From Paractinoplanes durhamensis (GTDB taxonomy: Bacteria; Actinomycetota; Actinomycetes; Mycobacteriales; Micromonosporaceae): a stretch of 40,732 nucleotides of DNA. Position 1 is the stretch's first letter. Every line of letters starts with the position of its first letter. Position numbers and translations under genes: made by a program. Under the pieces are notes generated by a model. The model was not told the origin of the DNA and did not search any database. It saw nothing but the letters and a program-made list of their open reading frames with translations. The stretch is from assembly GCF_016862175.1 (NCBI RefSeq), contig NZ_BOML01000098.1:1-40732 (forward strand), written 5' to 3'. Below, piece by piece: positions 15,635 through 22,001 of the stretch.

Positions 15635-15780
15635 CATTCGTCCACGCCCGACATCGTTGTCAAGTTCTCCCCGCCCGAATTGCCCGGAACGCGAAAGCTA
15701 TGAATCGACTGGGATGGTTGATTCGAAGTTGCTCGATGTAAGGATCGGCGGACACCGTCCTATCCACACGGAGGAACTTC

Positions 15781-17310
15781 GTGCGAGCTCTTCTTGCCAC
15801 CGCCGGCGTCATCGCGCTGTCGGCCGGCTTCACCGCGGTCGCCACCTCATCAGCCGGTGCCGCCGAATTGGCCGCCGCCCCCGACATCTCGGTCACCAAC
15901 GTCAAGGCGCACCTCAGCCAGCTGCAGAGCATCGCGACCGCCAACGGCGGCAACCGGGCGCACGGCCGCCCCGGCTACCTGGCCTCGGTCACCTACGTGA
16001 AGGGCCTGCTCGACGCGGCCGGGTTCACCACCCAGCAGCAGAGCTTCACCTACAACGGCCTGACCGGCTACAACCTGATCGCCGACTGGCCGGGCGGCGA
16101 CACCAGCGACACCCTGATGATCGGCGGGCACCTGGACAGCGTCACGGCCGGTCCGGGCATCAACGACAACGGATCCGGGTCGGCGGCCAACCTCGAGGTG
16201 GCCCTCGCGGTCGCGCGCACCGGCTTCCAGCCCACCCGGCACCTGCGGTTCGGCTGGTGGGGCGCCGAGGAGCTGGGCCTGCGCGGCTCGACCGCCTACG
16301 TCAACTCGCTGACCACCGCCCAGAAGGCGGCGATCGGCGGCTACCTCAACTTCGACATGGTCGGCTCCCCCAACCCCGGCTACTTCCTCTACGACGGCGA
16401 CAACTCCGACAACACCGGCTCGGGCCCCGGCCCGGCGGGCTCCGCCGAGATCGAGCAGACCCTGGCCGCCTACTACACGACGATCGGCGTGCCGACCCGC
16501 GGCACCGACTTCGACGGCCGCAGCGACTACGGCCCGTTCATCGCGGCCGGCATCCCGGCCGGCGGCATCTTCACCGGCGCCGAGGGCCGCAAGACGGCCG
16601 CGCAGGTGACGCTCTGGGGCGGCACGGCGGCGGCGTTCGACCCGTGCTACCACGCCGGCTGCGACACGATCGCCAACATCAACGACACCGCGCTGGACCG
16701 CAACTCGGACGCGATCGCCTACGCGGTCTGGAATCTGGCCGGAAGCGGCACCCCGCCGACGACTCCGCCGACCGGTTCCACCGTCTGGTCGGACAACTTC
16801 GAGACCGCGACCGGTTGGACGGCCGGCACCGCCGACACCGCGACGTCGGGCACGTTCGAGCGCGGCACGCCCGGCGCGACCACGTCGAGCGGCGTGACCA
16901 CCCAGCTCGGCACCCCCGCGGGCGGAAGCTTCGAGCTGGTCACCGGCGCGTCGGCCGGGGCGAGCGCGGGCGCCAACGACGTCGACGGCGGCCTCACCAC
17001 GATCCTGTCACCGTCGATCACGCTGCCGACCGGCACGCTGACGCTGAGTTTCGCCTGGTACCTGGCCTACCTCAACAACGCGACCACCGCCGACTACTTC
17101 CGCGTCCGGGTCGTCTCCGGCACCACGTCCACCACGGTCTTCACCCAGGCGGCCGCGGCCAGCAACAAGGCCGCCGCCTGGACAACCTCCACGGTCAACC
17201 TCTCCGCCTACGCGGGCCAGACCATCCGCCTGGAGATCGGCGCCGCCGACACCGGAACCGCCTCCCTCATCGAAGCGGCCACCGACAACATCACGATCAC
17301 CAAGAGCTGA
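15781..17310 (+). CDS. Secreted M28 aminopeptidase with C-terminal accessory domain
   Basis: Zinc aminopeptidase of 509 residues resembling the Streptomyces griseus aminopeptidase. A signal peptide occupies about 1-28 (cleavage near AGA). The catalytic domain (about 35-320) has both zinc sites: H117 (GGHLDSV), D129 (INDNGSG), E163 catalytic and E164 ligand (GAEELGL), D192 (FDMVG) and H291 (CYHAGCD). A short Pro/Thr linker leads to a beta-rich C-terminal domain (about 334-509, WSDNFETATGW to the end), probably a jelly-roll carbohydrate- or substrate-binding module. The GTG at 15781 is supported by GGAGG at 15770-15774 with 6-nt spacing. It is divergent from the cellulase. Confidence 0.93.
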   Translation: MRALLATAGVIALSAGFTAVATSSAGAAELAAAPDISVTNVKAHLSQLQSIATANGGNRAHGRPGYLASVTYVKGLLDAAGFTTQQQSFTYNGLTGYNLIADWPGGDTSDTLMIGGHLDSVTAGPGINDNGSGSAANLEVALAVARTGFQPTRHLRFGWWGAEELGLRGSTAYVNSLTTAQKAAIGGYLNFDMVGSPNPGYFLYDGDNSDNTGSGPGPAGSAEIEQTLAAYYTTIGVPTRGTDFDGRSDYGPFIAAGIPAGGIFTGAEGRKTAAQVTLWGGTAAAFDPCYHAGCDTIANINDTALDRNSDAIAYAVWNLAGSGTPPTTPPTGSTVWSDNFETATGWTAGTADTATSGTFERGTPGATTSSGVTTQLGTPAGGSFELVTGASAGASAGANDVDGGLTTILSPSITLPTGTLTLSFAWYLAYLNNATTADYFRVRVVSGTTSTTVFTQAAAASNKAAAWTTSTVNLSAYAGQTIRLEIGAADTGTASLIEAATDNITITKS

Positions 17311-17363
17311 CGACCAGCCCGAACCGCGGCTAATGGGAGGGTGCGGCTCGGGCTCCCCGGAAC

Positions 17364-17395
17364 GGGCCGGCATTTCCGCGCAGAAATGCCGGCCC
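17364..17395. terminator. 13-bp stem-loop between convergent M28 and DinB genes
   Basis: Arms gggccggcatttc (17364-17376) and gaaatgccggccc (17383-17395) pair perfectly around a 6-nt loop. The hairpin lies 53 nt beyond the M28 stop and 117 nt beyond the DinB stop, well placed as a bidirectional terminator. No U-tract. The rest of 17311-17512 shows no gene. Confidence 0.75.
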
Positions 17396-17512
17396 CACAA
17401 ACCAACCCATATGAGTACGTCCCAGCACCAGAACCCGCTTCTTCGCCACGCCGGGTGCAACGCACCCTCCGCGCGCCGCCACCGGGCGGGCCCGCGGCAA
17501 GAGCAGTGCGGG

Positions 17513-18007
17513 TCAGCGCCCGACGGATCCGTCGATCTGCTCACGGAGGATGTCGGCGTGCCCGGCGTGCCGCCCGGTCTCCTCGATCATGTGGACCAGC
17601 ACCCACCGCCGCGAGGGCGCGAGCCCGCGCCCCGGCGGCCGGGGCGCCGCGGCGGTCAGATCCGTCCAGTCGTCGATGACCTGATTGGCCCGCGCCGCGG
17701 CGTCGCGATAGCCGGCGAGCAGCCCCGCAACGGTCTCATCGCGTCGAGGGCGCAGGGTGCGGCGCATGTCGGTGATCGGTTCGCCGAGGAAGTAGAACCC
17801 TTCGACCGCGGTCAGATGCTTGATCAGCCCGAGCAGGCTGGTGCCGGACGGCACCCCGGCCGTGCGCACCTCCGGTTCCGGCACGCCGGCCACCTTGTCC
17901 GCGATCGAGCCGCGCAGATAGTCGAGAAACCCCACCAGGGTGGACTTCTCGTCGGGCGCGGTCCAGGCCGGCCCGCGGTCCGTCGATTTTCGTGCGGTAG
18001 CGCGCAT
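17513..18007 (-). CDS. DinB/DUF664 family protein
   Basis: Four-helix-bundle protein of 164 residues of the DinB/DUF664 type, many of which are metal-dependent, mycothiol-linked transferases. The metal-ligand pattern is suggested by LIKHLTAVEGFYF and by HMIEETGRHAGHADILRE, the most conserved motif of the family. Substrate is unknown. The ATG at 18007 gives the usual length, though the frame stays open far upstream. It is divergent from the XRE-cupin regulator gene, which begins 58 bp away, so the pair may be controlled together. Confidence 0.85.
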   Translation of the reverse strand: MRATARKSTDRGPAWTAPDEKSTLVGFLDYLRGSIADKVAGVPEPEVRTAGVPSGTSLLGLIKHLTAVEGFYFLGEPITDMRRTLRPRRDETVAGLLAGYRDAAARANQVIDDWTDLTAAAPRPPGRGLAPSRRWVLVHMIEETGRHAGHADILREQIDGSVGR

Positions 18008-18030
18008 CGCCCCAGCATGACCAGCACCGT

Positions 18031-18062
18031 TCCGCATTTGCGAGAAGCGTTGCGGATCCGCA
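18031..18062. promoter_or_regulatory. Three TCCGCA half-sites between DinB and XRE-cupin genes
   Basis: TCCGCA at 18031-18036 and the perfect palindrome TGCGGATCCGCA at 18051-18062 give three half-sites in the 57-bp divergent spacer. The palindrome ends 3 nt before the first regulator ATG. This is a likely operator for autoregulation and for control of the DinB gene; binding is inferred. Confidence 0.5.
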
Positions 18063-18064
18063 CG

Positions 18065-18646
18065 ATGGCTCTCATGACCGAGCACGATGTCCTCGCCGGC
18101 GTCGGCCCCCGCCTGCGCGCACTGCGCCAGGCCCGGAGCATGTCGCTGGCGGCACTGGCGGCCGAGACGGGCCTGACCGCCAGCACCCTGTCCCGCCTGG
18201 AGACCGGCAAGCTGCGCCCGACGCTGGAACAGCTCCTGCCGCTGGCCCGCACGCACGGCGTCCCCCTCGACGACCTGGTGGCGGCACCACCGACCGGCGA
18301 CCCACGCATCCACCTGCGCCCGATCCGCCGCTCCGGCTTCACGGTGGTGCCCCTGACCAGACGCCCCGGCGGCATCCAGGCCTACAAGGTGATCTACCCA
18401 CCCGCCGCCCGAACACCCGCGAAGCCGCTCCGGACGCACGACGGCTACGAGTGGTTCTACGTGCTCAACGGCCAGGTCCACCTGTTCCTGGGCGACCAGC
18501 AGTACCGTCTCGGCCCCGGCGAGGCCGCCGAGTTCGACACCCGCACGCCGCACCAGATCGTCAGCGCCGGCACCGAGCCCGCGGAGCTGCTCACCCTCTT
18601 CAGCGCCCAGGGCGAGCAGGCTCACCTGTCATCGCAGCTCGGTTAG
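18065..18646 (+). CDS. XRE-family transcriptional regulator with C-terminal cupin
   Basis: Regulator of 193 residues. An XRE helix-turn-helix (about 14-70, LRALRQARSMSLAALAAETGLTASTLSRLETGKLRPTL) is joined to a cupin_2 sensor domain (about 110-185, HDGYEWFYVLNGQVHLFLGDQQYRLGPGEAAEF). Such proteins sense small ligands through the cupin and often repress neighbouring efflux or metabolic genes. Either the ATG at 18065 or that at 18074 may be the start; neither has a strong ribosome binding site. The operator-like half-sites directly upstream suggest autoregulation and control of the divergent DinB gene. Confidence 0.9.
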   Translation: MALMTEHDVLAGVGPRLRALRQARSMSLAALAAETGLTASTLSRLETGKLRPTLEQLLPLARTHGVPLDDLVAAPPTGDPRIHLRPIRRSGFTVVPLTRRPGGIQAYKVIYPPAARTPAKPLRTHDGYEWFYVLNGQVHLFLGDQQYRLGPGEAAEFDTRTPHQIVSAGTEPAELLTLFSAQGEQAHLSSQLG

Positions 18647-18776
18647 CACCTGCCGCCTGACCGACCTGTGCGGTCTGACCCCCGACGACGCGGTCGCCAG
18701 CCTGGTGGCCACCGCCCGGCGGGTGACCGCCGGAGTGACCGGCGAGGTCACGCCGACAGCAGACGCTCCACCATGA
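18645..18776 (+). pseudogene. Possible gene relic after XRE-cupin gene
   Basis: The plus strand reads DLCGLTPDDAVASLVATARRV and continues VTAGVTGEVTPTADAPP to a TGA at 18774-18776. It looks like the C-terminus of a real protein, with coding-like third-position GC, but has no start codon or upstream domain and overlaps the end of the LysE gene. I cannot name the family; it may be chance in GC-rich sequence. Confidence 0.25.
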
Positions 18777-19347
18777 GAAACGCTCCGACCAGGACCATCG
18801 CGACGCCGGAGGCACGGCTGACCGCGCGGGCGACCGCGGGCCGGGCCCGCAGCACGGTCCGGGCCAGCGATCCCACGATCAGGTAGAAGCCGGCGCAGGT
18901 GAGGATGAAGGCCAGCCCGAGCACGCCGATCTGCACGGCGATCGGCAGCGCCGCCGACGGCTCGGTGAACTGCGGCAACAGGGCCAGGAAGATGAGCAGG
19001 CCCTTCGGATTGAGGCCGCTGACCCCGACACCCTGGGCGAAGGCCCGCCCGCCGACGCCCGCCACCGGGACCGCCGGGCGCGCGACGGTCATCGCGCCGT
19101 GCCACATCAGGTAGAGACCACCGACGATGGTCAGACCGGTGAGCACGGCGGGCCGGCCGGCGACGAGGGCGCCGACGCCGGCCGCCACCACGAGGGTGAT
19201 CGCGGCGTAGCCGGTGACGAGCCCGGCGACCGCGGGCCGGACCGCACCGCGCAGCCCGGCACCGACGACGAACGCCCAGTCGGCGCCCGGCACCGAGATC
19301 AGCAACAGCGCGACCAGCCAGAACGCGACCACCGAACGCCACATCAT
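18748..19347 (-). CDS. LysE/RhtB-family amino acid exporter
   Basis: Membrane transporter of 199 residues with about six hydrophobic segments. The N-terminus LVALLLISVPGADWAFV carries the family's PGP-like loop (SVPGADW). Further features are GLYLMWHGAMTV and FAQGVGVSGLNPKGLLIFLALLPQF, the signature NPKxxLFF region of LysE/RhtB proteins. It should export an amino acid or derivative by proton antiport. The ATG at 19347 is preferred; TAGCCT lies 7 nt upstream, suggesting a leaderless transcript, and no ribosome binding site is present on this strand. It is divergent from an Lrp-type regulator 82 bp away, the classic arrangement of a regulated exporter. Confidence 0.9.
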   Translation of the reverse strand: MMWRSVVAFWLVALLLISVPGADWAFVVGAGLRGAVRPAVAGLVTGYAAITLVVAAGVGALVAGRPAVLTGLTIVGGLYLMWHGAMTVARPAVPVAGVGGRAFAQGVGVSGLNPKGLLIFLALLPQFTEPSAALPIAVQIGVLGLAFILTCAGFYLIVGSLARTVLRARPAVARAVSRASGVAMVLVGAFLMVERLLSA

Positions 19348-19354
19348 GGCCAGG

Positions 19355-19360
19355 AGGCTA
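19355..19360 (-). promoter_or_regulatory. -10 element TAGCCT, leaderless LysE gene
   Basis: On the minus strand TAGCCT is followed by 7 nt and then the ATG at 19347, consistent with transcription starting at the start codon. Confidence 0.45.
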
Positions 19361-19414
19361 TGGCGGATCCGGGCGAAGGTGGTTCCAAGTTTCACCCCGC
19401 CATCGCACCGTGGT

Positions 19415-19428
19415 GGAAGAATCTTTCC
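19415..19428. promoter_or_regulatory. Near-palindrome GGAAGAATCTTTCC in Lrp/LysE divergent spacer
   Basis: The 14-bp near-palindrome lies directly before the GTG of the Lrp-type gene and within the shared promoter region. Its A/T-rich centre stands out locally and fits a Lrp/AsnC box. The Lrp gene may also start leaderless from GAATCT at 19419-19424. Confidence 0.4.
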
Positions 19429-19429
19429 C

Positions 19430-19882
19430 GTGGACAAGATTGACCGGAAGATTCTTGCGCTGCTGCAGGAGGACGGGCGGCTGTCTATCACCGACCTGGC
19501 CGCCCAGGTCGGGCTGAGCCTGTCGCCCTGTCACCGCCGGCTCCGCGAACTGGAGCGCAGCGGGGTGATCCGCGGCTACCGGGCGGTCATCGACGCCGCC
19601 GCGGTCGGGCTCACCTTTCAGGCGCTGGTGTTCGTCACCATGCGGCAGGAGGACCGGGACACGCTGCTCGGCTTCGAGGCGGCGGTGGCCGCCGTGCCGA
19701 ACGTGGTTCAGGCCCAGCGGCTGTTCGGCGATCCGGACTATCTGCTGCGCATCGTCACCGCCGACCTGGCCGCCTACCAGGAGTTGGAGGACGACGTGCT
19801 GGCCACCCTGCCCGGCGTCCAGCGGCTCAACTCCACCCTGGTCATGAAGCAGATCGTCGACTACCGGCCGCTCCCGGGCTGA
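19430..19882 (+). CDS. Lrp/AsnC-family transcriptional regulator
   Basis: Feast/famine regulator of 150 residues. The N-terminal winged helix (about 1-55, VDKIDRKILALLQEDGRLSITDLAAQVGLS) is followed by the RAM ligand-binding domain (about 65-145), with FGDPDYLLRIVTADL in the usual place. It should bind an amino acid and control the divergent LysE exporter. The GTG at 19430 begins the usual DxxDxxIL motif; no ribosome binding site is seen. The 3' end overlaps the convergent DeoR-type gene by 41 nt, an unusually long antisense overlap. Confidence 0.92.
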   Translation: MDKIDRKILALLQEDGRLSITDLAAQVGLSLSPCHRRLRELERSGVIRGYRAVIDAAAVGLTFQALVFVTMRQEDRDTLLGFEAAVAAVPNVVQAQRLFGDPDYLLRIVTADLAAYQELEDDVLATLPGVQRLNSTLVMKQIVDYRPLPG

Positions 19883-20630
19883 GCACCAGGGGCACCCCCG
19901 CCGCCCGCAGGTGGGCCAGCTCCGGGTGGTCGGCGGCGACGTCGGTGACGATGCCGGCCACATCGGACAGCGGCAGCACCGCGAACGGCGACGCGGCGCC
20001 GATCTTCTCGGCGCTGGCCAGCACGTAGGTCTCGGCCGCCCGGGACGCCAGCAGGCGTTTCATGGCGGCCTCGTCGGGGTCGCCGGTGGTCAGGCCGGCC
20101 CGGTGCTGGACGCCGGTGACGCCGAGCAGGAAGACGTCGGCGGTGATCCGGGCGGCGGCCTCGGCGGTGGCGGCGCCGCTGGTCACCGCGGAGTGCTTGA
20201 ACAGGCGGCCGCCGAGCACGTAGACGTCGACGCTCGGATGGGCCACCAGGGCGGCCGCCACCGTCGGGCTGTGCGTGACGATCGTCGCGGACAGGTCGGC
20301 CGGCAGGGCCTCGACCACGGCGAGAGCGGTGGTGCCGCCGTCGAGCAGCACCGTGCCGCCGGCCGGGATCAGCGCCGCCGCCAGCGCGGCCACCCGCCGC
20401 TTGCTGTCGGTGGCGACCGCGGTGCGGGTGGCGTAGTCGGCCGCGGCGGCCGCCGCCGGCAGGGCGCCGCCGTAGACGCGCTGGCACAGCCCGGCCGCGG
20501 CCATCTCGCGCAGGTCGCGGCGGATGTTGTCCTCGGCCACGCCGATCTCGGCGGCGATGTCTTTCGCCACGACTTTGCCGGTCGAGCGCAGCCGGGCCAG
20601 GAGGAAGTCGCGACGCTCGGCGGCAAGCAT
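19842..20630 (-). CDS. DeoR-family transcriptional regulator
   Basis: Regulator of 262 residues. A DeoR helix-turn-helix occupies about 5-57 (ERRDFLLARLRSTGKVVAKDIAAEIGVAEDNIRRDLREM, then RVYGGALP), followed by the DeoRC sugar-phosphate sensor domain (LLDGGTTALAVVEAL, GLTTGDPDEAAMKRLL, LASAEKIG). These proteins usually repress sugar-phosphate metabolism genes. The ATG at 20630 is supported by GAGGAG at 20645-20640. It is divergent from a NUDIX gene 59 bp away, a possible target. The C-terminus overlaps the Lrp gene by 41 nt. Confidence 0.92.
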   Translation of the reverse strand: MLAAERRDFLLARLRSTGKVVAKDIAAEIGVAEDNIRRDLREMAAAGLCQRVYGGALPAAAAAADYATRTAVATDSKRRVAALAAALIPAGGTVLLDGGTTALAVVEALPADLSATIVTHSPTVAAALVAHPSVDVYVLGGRLFKHSAVTSGAATAEAAARITADVFLLGVTGVQHRAGLTTGDPDEAAMKRLLASRAAETYVLASAEKIGAASPFAVLPLSDVAGIVTDVAADHPELAHLRAAGVPLVLSPGAAGSRRSAS

Positions 20631-20676
20631 TACGTGTTTCTCCTCGTTGTTGTCGACTGTTGCGCGTTTCGGAGTG

Positions 20677-20682
20677 TACGGT
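20677..20682 (+). promoter_or_regulatory. -10 element TACGGT, leaderless NUDIX gene
   Basis: TACGGT is followed by 7 nt and the ATG at 20690, with no ribosome binding site. A repeated TGTTG-TCGAC-TGTTG just upstream may be part of a regulator site for the divergent DeoR protein. Confidence 0.5.
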
Positions 20683-20689
20683 GCCGACC

Positions 20690-21352
20690 ATGACAACACC
20701 AGGGATCGACGTGCCGGACGCACGCGGGCGCACCGGCCTCAACCGGACCGGCCGCGATCTCACCGGCAACCCGGACGTCGTGATCCGCGACGTCGAGCTG
20801 CTCGCCACCGCCTGGCACGTGCTGCGCCGCACCACCTATGACTACCGGCACGCCGACGGCGGCTGGAGCCGCGAGCAGCGCGAGACCTACGACCGGGGCG
20901 ACGGCGCGGTGATCCTGCTCTATGAGCCGGAGCGGCGCACGGTGCTGCTGACCAGGCAGTTCCGCTACCCCGCCTATGTGAACGGGCACCCGGACGGCAT
21001 GCTCGTCGAGGCCGCCGCCGGCCTGCTCGACGACGACGATCCGGCCGACGCGATCCGCCGGGAGGCCGCCGAGGAGCTCGGCGTGACGGTCGGCGCGCTG
21101 GAGGAGGTCTTCAAGGTCTGGATGAGCCCGGGTTCGGTCACCGAGCGGCTGCACTTCTACGCGGCGCCCTACACCACCGCCGACCGCACCGGCGCGGGCG
21201 GCGGGGTGGCGGCCGAGGGCGAGGACATCGAGGCCGTCGAGCTGCCGTTCGACGACGCTCTGAAGTGGATCACCGACGGCCGCATCGCCGACGCCAAGAC
21301 GATCATGCTGCTCCAGTGGGCCGCCCTGCACGGCCCGTACGCAACGAAATGA
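20690..21352 (+). CDS. NUDIX hydrolase, GDP-mannose pyrophosphatase NudK-like
   Basis: NUDIX enzyme of 220 residues. It has TWHVLRRTTYDY-like NudK/ADP-ribose pyrophosphatase architecture: AWHVLRRTTYDYRHADG, then ILLYEPERRTVLLTRQFRYPAYVNG, and the NUDIX box GLLDDDDPADAIRREAAEELG in the middle, in which the first acidic residue is Asp. It likely hydrolyses a nucleoside diphosphate sugar. The ATG at 20690 lies 7 nt after TACGGT and probably starts a leaderless message. It is divergent from the DeoR-type regulator, a plausible controller. A strong hairpin follows its stop. Confidence 0.88.
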   Translation: MTTPGIDVPDARGRTGLNRTGRDLTGNPDVVIRDVELLATAWHVLRRTTYDYRHADGGWSREQRETYDRGDGAVILLYEPERRTVLLTRQFRYPAYVNGHPDGMLVEAAAGLLDDDDPADAIRREAAEELGVTVGALEEVFKVWMSPGSVTERLHFYAAPYTTADRTGAGGGVAAEGEDIEAVELPFDDALKWITDGRIADAKTIMLLQWAALHGPYATK

Positions 21353-21384
21353 GCGCCGGCCCGGAAGCCGGGACCGGCGCTCAT
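21349..21384. terminator. Hairpin between convergent NUDIX genes
   Basis: Arms atgagcgccgg (21349-21359) and ccggcgctcat (21374-21384) pair perfectly, with a further cccgg/ccggg inside. The hairpin includes the stop codon of the plus-strand NUDIX gene and ends 13 nt from the minus-strand NUDIX stop, so it can serve both transcripts. Confidence 0.75.
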
Positions 21385-21397
21385 CCGCTGCAAGTGC

Positions 21398-21979
21398 TCA
21401 GACCGGGCGCAGGGTGGCCCAGCCCTCGTCGCGGGCGCGGGCCGTGGCCAGCAGGCCGCCGACCGCCGCGGCGTTGGTGATCTCACCGCGGAAGACCATC
21501 GCGACCGCCTCGTCCAGGTCGAACCAGGACGTCTCCAGGTCGGCCTCCTCGTCGGTGCGGTCGTGCCGCTCCGCGTCGGGGACCGGCGCCAGATCGCGGG
21601 CCAGGAAGATCCGGATCGACTCGTCGGTGAAGCCGGGCGACGTGTGCAGGTCGATCAGCAGGTCCCAGCGGCCGGCCCGCAGGTCGGCCTCCTCGGCCAG
21701 CTCCCGGGCGGCGCCGACCACCAGGTCCTCGCCGGCCACGTCACGCAGGCCGGCCGGCAACTCCCAGAGCCGGCCGCCGACGGCATGACGGTACTGGCAG
21801 ATCAGCGCGACCCGGCCGACCTCGTCGAGCGCGACCACCCCGACCGCGCCCCTGGCCTGCACCACGTCCCGGGTCGCGGTGTTCCCGCTGGACATCGTCA
21901 CCTGGTCGGTGAAGACCGTGAAGATCGGCCCGGCGTAGCGCTGCTCCCGGGACACGGTCTCGTGCGCGAACGTGGTCAC
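21398..21979 (-). CDS. NUDIX hydrolase, ADP-ribose pyrophosphatase-like
   Basis: Protein of 193 residues of the ADP-ribose pyrophosphatase group. The N-terminus has RYAGPIFTVFTDQV, then VGVVALDEVGRVALICQYRHAVGGRLWELPAG leading into the NUDIX box, with RELAEEAD at its core. It removes ADP-ribose or related nucleotides. The GTG at 21979 is 22 nt downstream of the pyrG stop, so the two are co-transcribed, as Rv1699-Rv1700 in M. tuberculosis. It is the last backbone gene before the accessory islet. Confidence 0.92.
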   Translation of the reverse strand: MTTFAHETVSREQRYAGPIFTVFTDQVTMSSGNTATRDVVQARGAVGVVALDEVGRVALICQYRHAVGGRLWELPAGLRDVAGEDLVVGAARELAEEADLRAGRWDLLIDLHTSPGFTDESIRIFLARDLAPVPDAERHDRTDEEADLETSWFDLDEAVAMVFRGEITNAAAVGGLLATARARDEGWATLRPV

Positions 21980-22001
21980 CTGGTTCCCCCCAATAGGACG
22001 A

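Noticed and set aside
19360..19443. A 27-codon plus-strand reading after AGGAGG, ending inside the Lrp start
   Set aside because: The spacing of 2 nt is too short for initiation, the peptide has no run of regulatory codons, and the AGGAGG overlaps the -10 of the LysE gene on the other strand.
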